From assembly GCA_020846635.1 (NCBI GenBank), contig JADLDO010000048.1, forward strand, positions 182,569 to 246,568: a DNA stretch of 64,000 nt, in the 5' to 3' direction. Of the stretch, positions 18,720-27,346 are shown in pieces. Position numbers and translations under genes: made by a program. Source of the stretch: Caldilineaceae bacterium (GTDB taxonomy: Bacteria; Chloroflexota; Anaerolineae; Caldilineales; Caldilineaceae). The notes beneath the pieces were generated by a model. It made no database searches. It was given only the letters and a program-made list of their open reading frames with translations, and had not been told where the DNA came from. Numbering within the stretch: position 1 is the stretch's first letter; each line of letters opens with the position of its first letter.

Positions 18720-18746
18720 CCTGGCGGTGCAAAGCGCACCGCCAGG
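18720..18746 (-). terminator. 11-bp stem hairpin before glucarate dehydratase
   Basis: CCTGGCGGTGC (18720-18730) pairs with GCACCGCCAGG (18736-18746) around a 5-base loop. A smaller hairpin CCATCGA-CTT-TCGATGG (18802-18818) lies just after the permease stop. They sit between the fused permease gene and glucarate dehydratase and may attenuate or end transcription. Confidence 0.6.
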
Positions 18747-18827
18747 ACAAAAACGCGTGTAAAAAGAAATGGGAGACCGGGAGCCATTGCCCCACGATCT
18801 CCCATCGACTTTCGATGGTTGGACGGG

Positions 18828-20747
18828 TTAGCCTTTTACGCTACCCGCGGTGAGGCCTTGCACCATGAAGCGTTGGCCCCACATATAGAAGATCACCACA
18901 GGGATAGAGATGATCAGCGAGGCTGCCATGAGCAGACCCCACGGATAGATATCGCCATAGATGGTGGTCGCCAAGCCGACGGGCAAGGTCATCAACCGTT
19001 CGCTGGAGATAAAGACGAAGGCGAACAGGTATTCCTTCCAGGCTGCGGTGAAGGAGAATAGCGTGACTGCCAGCAGCGCCGGTGTGGTCAGCGGCAGCGT
19101 TACCCGGATGAAAGCGCCTAGCCGCGTGGCTCCATCTACCATCGCCGCGTGTTCAAGCTCCTCGGGAATGGCCCGGTAGTAGCCCATGAGCAGCCAGGTG
19201 GCGAAGGGAATCATGCCCGTAGGGTAGGTCAGGATGAGCGCCAGGCGTGTATTGATGACCCCCAGGTCTGCCAAAATTTGATAGAGGGGGATGAACATCA
19301 AGGCCCCAGGGAGCAGATAGGTGATCAGCAGCAGGGTTTGCATGGTCTGGGCACCAAAGAACTTCAGGCGCGCCAGCGCATAGGCTCCCAATGCTGCAAT
19401 CAACACGGAGAGCGCCGTGGTCGAGATGGCAACAATCGTCGAATTGGTGAACCAAACCGTGAAAGGCTGTTCATAAAACAGCGAGTAGAACTGCTCGGTC
19501 GTCCACGGCCCAGGCCAGAAGATGCTCGTGCGCTGGCTAATCTGGAGATCGCTCTTGAACGAGGTGATCAGAATCCAGTAGAAGGGGAAGAGCACAAAAC
19601 ACAAGAGCAGTGCCAAGCCAATCCCGCGCAAGAGACCGGACAGGGCTTCGTCTCGCTTTTTGCTGTTTGCTCCCTTCGGCAGCGCGCGGTTGATCAGGCT
19701 TCCCACCAGAATGATCGGATAGGCAATCACAGTGCCGATGGCCCCGATGACCCAGCCGATGCCGTCAATGACCCGATCCTGCCAAGTGACCACATCCATC
19801 TCCTCGCGCGAGACATCGCGTCGCATGTAGCGTGAGAGCAAGAGGATGAAGCCTGCCAGAATGGGGGTGAGGCTAAAGGCGACGGCAGTGCCTGGGCCAT
19901 ATTGGAGCGAACCGATGGCCTTTTGATAGGCCAAAATTGAATAGACCTTTGTGATGTTACCTGGCCCACCGTTGGTTAGCAGCCAGACCGTCTCAAAGCC
20001 GTTAAAGGTCCAGATGGTGGAAAGCAACGTGGCGACTGCAATCACATAGCGCAGGCTGGGCAGCGTAATATGCAAGAAGCTTTGCCAGCGATTGGCCCCG
20101 TCAATCTCGGCGGCTTCATACATCTCCTTGTCAATGGCGGAGAGCCCTGCCAAGATGTTGACGGTGAAAAATGGAATACCTGCCCAAACGTTCACGGCAA
20201 CGACCGCGGCCATTGCCGTAGATGGTTCGGACAGCCAAGCGATTTCGCGTTCGATGAGCCCCAGCCCAATCAAGATTGGATTCAGACCGCCAAAGAGGGG
20301 ATCATAGATCGATTTCCAGGTCAGCGCTTGAACAACAGAGGGAACGATCCACGGCAGCAGCACTAAGCCGGTGAGTAGGTTCCGCAGCCGTTTTTGGCCG
20401 TGTAAGAGCAGTGCCGCGCACATGCCAAAGATTAGTTTGGTGACGATGGATCCCAGTGTGTAGATAACAGTGGCTTTCACCGCTTGGCGATAGAAGGGAT
20501 CGCTGTAGAGCCGCACATAGTTGTCGAAACCGACAAAGACATCCTCACGCGTTGCCATATTGCGGATCGTCAGGCTGGTGTACAGCGCCTTGATGAAGGG
20601 CCAGGCAATGAACAAAAGCATAAGGATGACAATCGGTGCAATAAATACAAATGCGATTTTCCAATCGCGGCCAAAGACACGCCGCAAGAGCGGTCGTCGG
20701 GGTGTCGCGCTATAGGGTGCGGACAGGGGAGCGGCATGTTGTGCCAT
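18828..20747 (-). CDS. Sugar ABC transporter permease, single-chain MalF-MalG fusion
   Basis: 639 residues, about twice a normal permease. The N-terminal half (to ~310) is MalF-like with an EAA loop at ~211-231 (EAAEIDGANRWQSFLHITLP). The C-terminal half (from ~370) is MalG-like with a second EAA loop at ~530-550 (LEHAAMVDGATRLGAFIRVTL) and the usual end VQGLTAGSVKG. The linker holds a further hydrophobic stretch (~327-353). One chain would thus form both membrane halves of a carbohydrate importer. The start at 20747 is chosen because AGGAGG lies 4 bases upstream. No ATPase gene is nearby. It is in a run with RraA-like and binding-protein genes. Confidence 0.9.
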   Translation of the reverse strand: MAQHAAPLSAPYSATPRRPLLRRVFGRDWKIAFVFIAPIVILMLLFIAWPFIKALYTSLTIRNMATREDVFVGFDNYVRLYSDPFYRQAVKATVIYTLGSIVTKLIFGMCAALLLHGQKRLRNLLTGLVLLPWIVPSVVQALTWKSIYDPLFGGLNPILIGLGLIEREIAWLSEPSTAMAAVVAVNVWAGIPFFTVNILAGLSAIDKEMYEAAEIDGANRWQSFLHITLPSLRYVIAVATLLSTIWTFNGFETVWLLTNGGPGNITKVYSILAYQKAIGSLQYGPGTAVAFSLTPILAGFILLLSRYMRRDVSREEMDVVTWQDRVIDGIGWVIGAIGTVIAYPIILVGSLINRALPKGANSKKRDEALSGLLRGIGLALLLCFVLFPFYWILITSFKSDLQISQRTSIFWPGPWTTEQFYSLFYEQPFTVWFTNSTIVAISTTALSVLIAALGAYALARLKFFGAQTMQTLLLITYLLPGALMFIPLYQILADLGVINTRLALILTYPTGMIPFATWLLMGYYRAIPEELEHAAMVDGATRLGAFIRVTLPLTTPALLAVTLFSFTAAWKEYLFAFVFISSERLMTLPVGLATTIYGDIYPWGLLMAASLIISIPVVIFYMWGQRFMVQGLTAGSVKG

Positions 20748-20824
20748 GGAACCTCCTAAAAACAGACAAAACGGCGGCATAGTCGAGCAATTGAACGCGC
20801 TTTAGGACTAAGCCGCCTTAACGA

Positions 20825-21637
20825 TTAGCCCTTGCGCTGAGTTAACCACTCCTGGAAATCAGCCTCGATCTCTGGCGACCAAGCCCGATCAATCTCACCT
20901 GGCGTATACTTGCCTTCGGTGAGGCGCATCTTGCCAAAATCATCGCGCACGCGGATATCTTCGGAACGCTCTACCACTTCCTGGGCCAAGTGGGGTGGAA
21001 TGAAGACCACACCCGTCGGCGTGCCCAAGACAATATCTCCCGGCAATACAGTTGTTTCACCAATGCGGATCGGAATGTTGATGCCCGCCAGGGTAACGTC
21101 GGCAATGGCAGTTGGGTGCAATCCTCGACAAAAGACGGCAACTTCGTCGAGCTGGCTAATTCCGGCATAATCGCGTATGCCACCTTCGATAATGGCACCC
21201 GCGCGTGTGCGTCTCTGTAACGAAGTACCCAGGTTGTCACCGATAAAGGTACCATTCTTGATTTTACCAAACATGTCAACAACCATCACGTCATTAGGCT
21301 CTAGGGTGTCGATCACCCAGGAGTTGTGAGCGCCGATGCGCCCTTCCTCTTTGCCGATGTCATCCACCAGGCTGTGCAAATCGGGGCGATGGGGCACAAA
21401 CATGGCGGTGACGGCGCGACCGACAAGAATTTTGTCGGGATGGGTTTGGAACCAGTTGCCCTCAAACTGCTGGTTATAGCCATTGCGGCGCAATGTCCCC
21501 CAAGCTTCTTCCGTTGTTACCAACTTCATCCGTTCAATAATGTCATCGGAGACACGGGGGCGACCATCGGCAAAGCGTTCAAAAGTAGAGAGACGCGTTA
21601 AGCGTTCAAGCGATTCGCGCGGGTTGGCGACAAACAT
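20825..21637 (-). CDS. RraA-family protein (HMG/CHA aldolase-like), copy 1
   Basis: 270 residues. RraA fold with the signature GGIRDYAG (Arg and Asp of the metal/pyruvate site) and an IADVTLAGINIPIRIG stretch followed by PGDIVLGTPTGVVFIP. Members are class II aldolases or decarboxylases of 4-hydroxy-4-methyl-2-oxoglutarate or oxaloacetate-like keto acids; others are annotated as regulators of RNase E, which is unlikely here. Placement with sugar-acid uptake and dehydratase genes suggests a keto-acid aldolase or decarboxylase step. It has ~60 extra N-terminal residues compared with minimal RraA. Confidence 0.78.
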   Translation of the reverse strand: MFVANPRESLERLTRLSTFERFADGRPRVSDDIIERMKLVTTEEAWGTLRRNGYNQQFEGNWFQTHPDKILVGRAVTAMFVPHRPDLHSLVDDIGKEEGRIGAHNSWVIDTLEPNDVMVVDMFGKIKNGTFIGDNLGTSLQRRTRAGAIIEGGIRDYAGISQLDEVAVFCRGLHPTAIADVTLAGINIPIRIGETTVLPGDIVLGTPTGVVFIPPHLAQEVVERSEDIRVRDDFGKMRLTEGKYTPGEIDRAWSPEIEADFQEWLTQRKG

Positions 21638-21760
21638 GCCGGGTTATGCTTTCCAGGATCTAGGTGCTGATGAATTAGGTACTATTGAATAAGTGCTGTG
21701 CAAAATGGCTGTGCAAGTAGTGGCAGCTCTTGTGTCTGCCGCACCATCTACAACCGGCAG

Positions 21761-21783
21761 GGGGTACCCACGAAGGGTACCCC
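21761..21783. terminator. Short perfect hairpin between the RraA-like genes
   Basis: GGGGTACCC (21761-21769) and GGGTACCCC (21775-21783) flank an ACGAA loop. It lies 15 bases after the upstream RraA-like gene's stop on the minus strand. Possible attenuator or mRNA-processing structure. Confidence 0.5.
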
Positions 21784-21797
21784 TATAAGTGAGCGCG

Positions 21798-22550
21798 TTA
21801 GTGCTGAATTGGATTCTCTTTGCGCCACGCTTCGTATTCGCCGCGTGCTTCTTCGGAAAGCGGGTAATACTTACGCAGTTCGCCACCCTGGGAGAGACGC
21901 AGGCGCGAGAATTCTTCCCATTCGTTGTGTGCGCTGGCCTTTTTGGCAAGTTCAGGGGCTAGTTGCTTGGGGCAAACCACAACGCCGTCATCATCAGCAA
22001 TGATGATGTCACCCGGCATAACCAACGTGCCGGAGCAGGCAATGGGTACGTTGACCGCATAGGGGAAGATGGTGGTCTGCGTGTGGAAGTTTGGTGTTAC
22101 ACCCTTGAGCCACAGGCCGATCCCCAATTCCTTCGCCTTTGGATAATCGCGGATGCAGCCGTCAATGATGACACCCGCGCCGCCCTTGCCCTTGAAGTAG
22201 GTAAGCATCATGTCGCCAAAGACGCCAGCCGACAGCTCGCCGCGTGCATCCACAACGACGACATCACCTTCTTGGGTGTGGTAAAGCACGTGACGGTGCA
22301 ATTGCACTTCGGGACTGCTGTACTCATCGACTTTGTAGACATCTTCGCGCTTGGGCATGAATTGCAGCGTGAGCGCAGGGCCTACCACGACTTTGCCTGG
22401 CGTGAAGGGAACAGGCCCCTGGATGAAGGCGTTCTTGATGCCCAGGCGGCTCAATTCGCCGGTGGCTGTGGCGCTGCCAATGGTTTTGAGTGCTTCGATG
22501 ATCTCTTTGGAGGGTCGTTCAATATCAGGTGTATCGGTTAATTGGGACAT
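21798..22550 (-). CDS. RraA-family protein (HMG/CHA aldolase-like), copy 2
   Basis: 250 residues. The RraA signature is seen as VIIDGCIRDYPKAKELG, with PGDIIIADDDGVVVCPKQ as the conserved later strand. A divergent paralogue of the next gene downstream, it probably acts on a hydroxylated keto-diacid as an aldolase or decarboxylase using a divalent metal. The two RraA-like genes follow the tandem solute-binding proteins and precede the fused permease on the same strand. Two genes may mean two substrates or a hetero-oligomer. The RBS is weak. Confidence 0.8.
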   Translation of the reverse strand: MSQLTDTPDIERPSKEIIEALKTIGSATATGELSRLGIKNAFIQGPVPFTPGKVVVGPALTLQFMPKREDVYKVDEYSSPEVQLHRHVLYHTQEGDVVVVDARGELSAGVFGDMMLTYFKGKGGAGVIIDGCIRDYPKAKELGIGLWLKGVTPNFHTQTTIFPYAVNVPIACSGTLVMPGDIIIADDDGVVVCPKQLAPELAKKASAHNEWEEFSRLRLSQGGELRKYYPLSEEARGEYEAWRKENPIQH

Positions 22551-22643
22551 TTCGATTCGTTATCTAGTTTGGAATGAATCAGTTTTAAGTAAGGGCTGGC
22601 GACCCCAATCGAATGAATGAGGTCGCCAGAAAGAACAGACGCT

Positions 22644-24074
22644 TTAGGTGAACATCCCCATTTCCTGGCCGATGGTGATAATGCGGTCATGTGCCTGGGC
22701 AACCGCATCTTCCACAGTCGCACCCTGGGCGATGATCTGGGCCATCATGTCCGTGAGGATCGCCTGGGCCGCGATCGCATCAAAGAGCGGGTTGGGCTGG
22801 GCAGGCCATGAGGCACCGACAAAATCGCCCAGTTGTGCTTGACCCATGCGTGCCAGGTTCGGGTCAGCTTCGAAGGCAGTTACTACTTCGTCCATGGTGT
22901 AATAATCTGCATACGCGGGGAGGAAGAGACCTGCCGAAATCACAGAGATCGGGAGGAAAATCTCTGGCGTGATCATATATGCAGCGAGCTGCTTGGCGAG
23001 ATCTTGGTGGGCCGCGCCGCGTGGAATAATGAACTGACCACCACCACCAGATTCCAACTTGGTGTTGGTCGGCCCCACTGCGGTTTCCATCACCAATGTA
23101 TCCTCAAAGATGGGGTTGCCGTCAGCCTTCGCTTTGGCATAGACACTGGCGGCGTTGTGCGTATAGGCAATCGTACCCGCCAAATAGGCTTCATTGTTGC
23201 TGGAGTCGTTCCAACTGCCAACGCCGGGAGGCAGCATGGGCGCATATTTTTCGCTCGTGTAGATTTCGGCGAGGAATTGCACTGCGGCAATGGTTTCCGG
23301 CGAGTTGAAGGTGACCTCGCTGATGTCCTCGTTGGTATAGTGACCCCCCCAGTTTTGGATGATCCCTTGGATGGTCCCCGTGGCATCACCACCCGTGTTC
23401 ACAGTCAAGCCCCAACCGTACATATCAGCTGCGGGATCACTGGCCTCTAAACAGGCATCGCGCCGTTGTTCGTAGGATGCTAGCGTATCCGGGTCGATAC
23501 CGACTGCCTCAAAGACGCTGCGGCGGGCAAATTGACCACCCCCCTGCATGTTATAGGGAATGCCATACCAGACGCCATCAATCAGGTTGGCAACTTCCTG
23601 ACCATAGGGCGGCGCGCCATAGAGGCCGATCATCTCCTGGACTGCATCGTCGACCGGTTCCACGGCATTCTGGCCGTAGAGTTGCTGGGTCAAGCGCACA
23701 TGGTAGACCAAGCTGGGCGGGTTGCCCGCTTGCACTTCGGCGAGCAGCTTGGGTACAAAGTCCTGGTTGGCTTCGGCGGCGACCGTCGTGGTTTCGATGG
23801 CTACGTTGTTCTCTGCGCCCCACTCCTTGACAGCATTGGCGAAGATGTCTTCCATCTCGACAAAGTATTCACGGCGATGGGCGACGAGCAGGCTGGCTCC
23901 TTCGCCCGCGGCAGGTGCGGCTGCTTCACCGCCAGACGCGGCAGGTGCAGCACCCGGCGCGGCTGGAGCAACACAGGCAGAGAGAGCGGCCATCCCAGCC
24001 AATCCACCCATCAACTTGAGGGCTTGGCGACGGGACAGTGGGGAGTTGAGCGGGTTGCGCTCTTGTTGCGACAT
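22644..24074 (-). CDS. ABC sugar-binding lipoprotein (Tat), tandem copy A
   Basis: 476 residues. Twin-arginine signal SRRQALK (residues 14-20) and lipobox LSAC with Cys34, then an Ala/Pro/Gly-rich linker and a family 1 extracellular solute-binding domain (WGLTVNTGGDATGTIQG; GSWNDSSNNEAYLAGT). It is expected to be anchored outside the membrane and to bind a sugar or sugar acid for import. AAAGGAGG stands 5 bases before the ATG at 24074, which decides the start. It is a close paralogue of the next gene upstream (24565-25983). Partner permease: the fused permease at 18.8 kb. Confidence 0.92.
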   Translation of the reverse strand: MSQQERNPLNSPLSRRQALKLMGGLAGMAALSACVAPAAPGAAPAASGGEAAAPAAGEGASLLVAHRREYFVEMEDIFANAVKEWGAENNVAIETTTVAAEANQDFVPKLLAEVQAGNPPSLVYHVRLTQQLYGQNAVEPVDDAVQEMIGLYGAPPYGQEVANLIDGVWYGIPYNMQGGGQFARRSVFEAVGIDPDTLASYEQRRDACLEASDPAADMYGWGLTVNTGGDATGTIQGIIQNWGGHYTNEDISEVTFNSPETIAAVQFLAEIYTSEKYAPMLPPGVGSWNDSSNNEAYLAGTIAYTHNAASVYAKAKADGNPIFEDTLVMETAVGPTNTKLESGGGGQFIIPRGAAHQDLAKQLAAYMITPEIFLPISVISAGLFLPAYADYYTMDEVVTAFEADPNLARMGQAQLGDFVGASWPAQPNPLFDAIAAQAILTDMMAQIIAQGATVEDAVAQAHDRIITIGQEMGMFT

Positions 24075-24352
24075 TACTGCCTCCTTTGGGTCTAAAACGA
24101 TTTGAACACAAGTCGGAGCGGGTAGCGAGGTTGCGTGCTTTTGGGCGCGCAAAGACAGGCTAAAGCTACCTTATTGACAGCCAGCAATCTCACTTGGGAG
24201 TGCCGCCGACGAGATCACAAAAAGGATACTGTGAGAAAATAGACCTGGATGGTATCGTTACCGCCATCCGCTACTTTTTACTTCTTGGGGAACGAGCCAT
24301 CTTGAATCGCAGCGAGAGTTTCACCTGCTCAAGAGTGACAGCCATACACTAT

Positions 24353-24384
24353 AGTCATTACTCTCTAGAGTCATTACTCTCTAG
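24353..24384. repeat. Tandem 16-bp direct repeat in leader A
   Basis: AGTCATTACTCTCTAG occurs twice without a gap (24353-24368, 24369-24384). It lies in the transcribed leader about 45 bases after the -10 box of binding protein A and is missing from the paralogous leader B. Confidence 0.85.
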
Positions 24385-24429
24385 CAATCACTATAGCAAT
24401 AAAGCAGTACATGGGAATGCAACATGGAC

Positions 24430-24458
24430 ATTATAGGGAATAGAAGTCCATCTGTCAA
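24430..24458 (-). promoter_or_regulatory. Consensus sigma70 promoter for binding protein A
   Basis: On the minus strand TTGACA (24453-24458), a 17-base spacer and TATAAT (24430-24435) match the housekeeping consensus at all 12 positions. The start of the gene is ~350 bases downstream. Confidence 0.88.
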
Positions 24459-24564
24459 AGTGATTATACGGCTTGCGGAAAGCGGGTGAGGGAGCGACGC
24501 TGCGCCAGTGCTGCGCCATCTTGACGATGAGCCAGATGGCGCGGCAGCAGCGGAGAACTCTTGT

Positions 24565-25983
24565 TTAGGTGAACATGCCCATTTCTTGGCCGATGGTGAT
24601 AATGCGGTCATGTGCCTGGGCAACCGCACCTTCCACAGTCGCACCCTGGGCGACAATTTGGGCCATCATGTCCGTCAGCACAGCTTGGGCATTGATAGCA
24701 TCGAAGAGCGGGTTGGGCTGTGCAGGCCATGACGCGCCGACGTGCGTACCCAGGGTTGCGCGGCCCATGCTCGCCAAGTTCGGGTCGGCCTCATAGGCGC
24801 TTACCACTTCGTCCATGCTGTAATAGGCGTCGTACGCCGGGAGGAAGAGCCCTGCTGAAATCAAGGAGATCGGCAGGAAGATATCCGGCTGGAGCATGTA
24901 CTTTGTCAACTGTTTAGCCAGATCCTGGTGGGCGGCGCCGCGCGGGATATTGAACTGACCGCCACCCCCAGCTTCCAACTTCTCGCCGGTCGGCCCAATG
25001 GCGGTTTCGAGCCGCACAATATCTTCGAAGATGGGGTTGCCATCGTCCTTGGCCTTTGCATAGATGCTGGCTGAATTGTTGGTGTAGCCGATGGTCCCTG
25101 CTACGAAGGCCTCGTTGTTGCTGGAATCATTCCAACTGGCGACACCAGGGGGAATCATCGGCGCATAGGTTTCGCTTGTATAGATTTCGGCGATGAATTC
25201 GATTGCGGCGATGGTTTCGGGCGAGTTGAAGGTGACTTCGCTGACATCCTCATTGGTGTAGTGACCGCCCCAACTCTGAACGACATGCTCGATAAAGCCG
25301 GTGGCATCACCGCCCGTGTTGTAGGTCAGCCCCCAGCCATAGAAATTGGCAGATGGATCGCTCATTGCCAACGCCGCGTCGCGCCGCTGCTCATAAGTCT
25401 CTAGCGCGAGTGGATCGAAGCCGGCCTCCTCAAACTTGCTGCGACGACCATAAGGCCCACCCCCACTCATCATGTAAGGGATGGCGTACCATTCATTGTC
25501 AATTTGGGCAGCGTTTTTCTGACCAAAGGCCGGTTCGCCATAGGTGTCGATCAACTCAGCAACGGTATCGGAGACAGGCTCCAGGGCATTGTTGGCGTGG
25601 AGCAACTGCACCAAGCGCACATGGTAGACCAGGTTGGGCGGGTTGCCCGCCTGGACTTCAGCCATGAGTTTGGGCACAAAGTCCTGATTGGCCTCAGCCG
25701 CGACGGTTGTGGTTTCGATATCTACATTGTTCTCCGCACCCCATGCCTTGACCGCATCGGAAAAGATCGTCTCCATTTCGGCAAAGTATTCGCGGCGGTG
25801 GGCGACGAGCAGGCTGGGATTTGCACCAGCAGGTGCGGCGGCTTCACCACCACCAGCAGCGGGGGCTGCACTCGGCGCGGCACAGGCGGCAAGGGTTGCC
25901 ATCCCGGCCAATCCACCCATCAACTTGAGGGCCTGGCGACGGGACATAGCAGAGTTGAGCGGGTTACGCTCTTGTTGCGACAT
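24565..25983 (-). CDS. ABC sugar-binding lipoprotein (Tat), tandem copy B
   Basis: 472 residues, nearly collinear with copy A. It begins MSQQERNPLN as copy A does, has SRRQALK and lipobox LAAC (Cys34), and shares long identical stretches (WGAENNVDIETTTVAAEANQ; GVASWNDSSNNEAF). The two genes arose by a tandem duplication that included the upstream region. It lacks its own permease, so both proteins probably deliver ligands to the fused permease at 18.8 kb. AAGGAG precedes the ATG. Divergence is concentrated in the ligand-binding domain and linker, consistent with different ligand preference, though this is inference. Confidence 0.92.
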   Translation of the reverse strand: MSQQERNPLNSAMSRRQALKLMGGLAGMATLAACAAPSAAPAAGGGEAAAPAGANPSLLVAHRREYFAEMETIFSDAVKAWGAENNVDIETTTVAAEANQDFVPKLMAEVQAGNPPNLVYHVRLVQLLHANNALEPVSDTVAELIDTYGEPAFGQKNAAQIDNEWYAIPYMMSGGGPYGRRSKFEEAGFDPLALETYEQRRDAALAMSDPSANFYGWGLTYNTGGDATGFIEHVVQSWGGHYTNEDVSEVTFNSPETIAAIEFIAEIYTSETYAPMIPPGVASWNDSSNNEAFVAGTIGYTNNSASIYAKAKDDGNPIFEDIVRLETAIGPTGEKLEAGGGGQFNIPRGAAHQDLAKQLTKYMLQPDIFLPISLISAGLFLPAYDAYYSMDEVVSAYEADPNLASMGRATLGTHVGASWPAQPNPLFDAINAQAVLTDMMAQIVAQGATVEGAVAQAHDRIITIGQEMGMFT

Positions 25984-26339
25984 TACAATCTCCTTCGGGA
26001 GTAAAACGATTTGTACGAGGTTTGTACATGGATTTAGCCAGCCACCCTGTTATGCGTGTTTGCAGAGCGCGCAAAAAGCAGTGGAGGCACTTTTATAGAC
26101 AACCAGCAGTATCGAGTGGAAGCACTGCCGACGAGAACACTAGAGGAAAAACGTGGAATTATCGAGCCGGATGGAAAATCTATCGCTTTCTACGTTTTGT
26201 ATCTGGAGAACAGGCCATCTCACGGTGAACCTTGAAAACGTTACTTCAAAAACGTTATAAAGGCATTATAGGGAAGCGAATCTCACCTGTCAAAGTTATT
26301 GGGTGCGGCTTGCGGAAAGGTGTTTTGTCCCTGTCCGGT
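25984..26339 (-). promoter_or_regulatory. 356-bp leader/promoter region of binding protein B
   Basis: No gene is seen. The promoter at 26265-26293 is followed by a ~280-base leader that shares TAAAACGATTTG (26002-26013), GCGCGCAAA (26067-26075), GACAACCAGCAGTATC (26098-26113) and GCCGACGAGA (26127-26136) with leader A, in the same order. Confidence 0.7.
26265..26293 (-). promoter_or_regulatory. Consensus sigma70 promoter for binding protein B
   Basis: On the minus strand TTGACA (26288-26293), 17 bases and TATAAT (26265-26270). A full consensus match, paralogous to the promoter at 24430-24458. Confidence 0.88.
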
Positions 26340-27332
26340 TCAGATACGCTGTGCGACCAGAATGTCGCGCCGCTTGATCACACGATCCACGCGGTGGGCA
26401 AGCTGGTCGTAGGGTGAACTGTGCAGCACCACCAGCGGCGCGGTTGTCTCTACCAACGACACCATCTCGGCGCGCTCGAAACGAGTGGCATCCCAAGCAA
26501 AGACCAGCGTCCCACCTGTGGGCAAAAGGTTGGCCCAAACGGGCAGCCCGCGCGTCAGCAGATCGACAATGGGGCCGTTGTGCTGGATGCCATAGGGCAG
26601 ATCGGTGACGACAAAATGGGGCTTGAAGCCGGTGATGAACTGCGCTGTCTGGTCAGTATCACCTTGAGCAAGGATGCAGCGGCGCGGCGGATTCTTGCCC
26701 AGGGTCAAGGTTGTACGGCGACCGACCTTGCGCAGCCGCTCTTCTTGCACGCGGCAGGCGATACCCGCTTCCTGGCAGAACTGGCGTAGATAGGCCACTG
26801 TAGTACGTACATCCTGCTGATCCTGCTCCACACCGGCCACCTCGGCCCCCAACATCAGCGCGCTAAAGAGAATCGTGCCGCCACCCGCCAACGGGTCAAG
26901 CAGGCGGAGGGCTGTCCAGGGCTGATCGGCAAAGTGGCTGCTGTAGCGGGCGAGGTTGCAGAGGAAGTGGGAGAGCAGTTCGTTGGTTTTGCCGCGATAA
27001 CGGCGCGCCGCGGCCAGTTCTGGCGGCAAGACCGGCTCAAAACCACTTTCGAGCGGGCGCAGCCACGGCCCTGGGCGATGATCCAGTTGGTCAATCGTTT
27101 CGAAAAAGGCGCTGAGCGTTGCCAGCTTGCCCAACTCAGCCATCTGCTCGCCTGTTGGGAGGGACGGCAGTTCAAAGCGCAAATAGGTTTGCCCTGCTAC
27201 CTCTAGCGGCGTTAGCCCACTGATCTGGCTCCCCACCGGGCTAAGTAGCAACTCATGGGGAGCCAGTGCGCTGACCAAATCGCTGTATTGGGTGCTGCGC
27301 TGGGGGGCAAGCTGGGCCAAGAGGGTGGTCAT
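26340..27332 (-). CDS. Class I methyltransferase of the UPF0020/TRM11-like RNA methylase family
   Basis: 330 residues. The SAM-binding motif I is LLDPLAGGGTILFSALM and the catalytic motif IV is TDLPYGIQ, the (N/D)PPY-type motif of N-methylases acting on RNA or DNA bases. The N-terminal ~130 residues are less conserved and might replace a THUMP domain. The likely target is a guanine or adenine in tRNA or rRNA, but DNA cannot be excluded. It starts 14 bases after the diol dehydratase small-subunit stop, an operon-like arrangement with no obvious functional link. Confidence 0.75.
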   Translation of the reverse strand: MTTLLAQLAPQRSTQYSDLVSALAPHELLLSPVGSQISGLTPLEVAGQTYLRFELPSLPTGEQMAELGKLATLSAFFETIDQLDHRPGPWLRPLESGFEPVLPPELAAARRYRGKTNELLSHFLCNLARYSSHFADQPWTALRLLDPLAGGGTILFSALMLGAEVAGVEQDQQDVRTTVAYLRQFCQEAGIACRVQEERLRKVGRRTTLTLGKNPPRRCILAQGDTDQTAQFITGFKPHFVVTDLPYGIQHNGPIVDLLTRGLPVWANLLPTGGTLVFAWDATRFERAEMVSLVETTAPLVVLHSSPYDQLAHRVDRVIKRRDILVAQRI

Positions 27333-27346
27333 GGCTGAATCGTAAG

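Larger units (their letters stand above)
24075..24564 (-). promoter_or_regulatory. 490-bp leader/promoter region of binding protein A
   Basis: No gene is seen. A consensus sigma70 promoter at 24430-24458 drives the minus strand, giving a leader of about 350 bases. The leader shares blocks with the leader of paralogue B: TAAAACGATTTG (24093-24104), GCGCGCAAA (24145-24153), GACAGCCAGCAATCTC (24176-24191) and GCCGACGAGA (24205-24214). A tandem 16-base repeat (24353-24384) occurs only here. Confidence 0.7.

Noticed and set aside
20825..22550. Regulators of ribonuclease E
   Set aside because: RraA-family proteins in carbohydrate operons of this kind are more likely keto-acid aldolases or decarboxylases, and the aldolase-type G-x-x-R-D motif is kept.
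24353..24384. CRISPR array
   Set aside because: The repeats are only 16 bases, two copies, with no spacer between them. No cas gene is present in the window.
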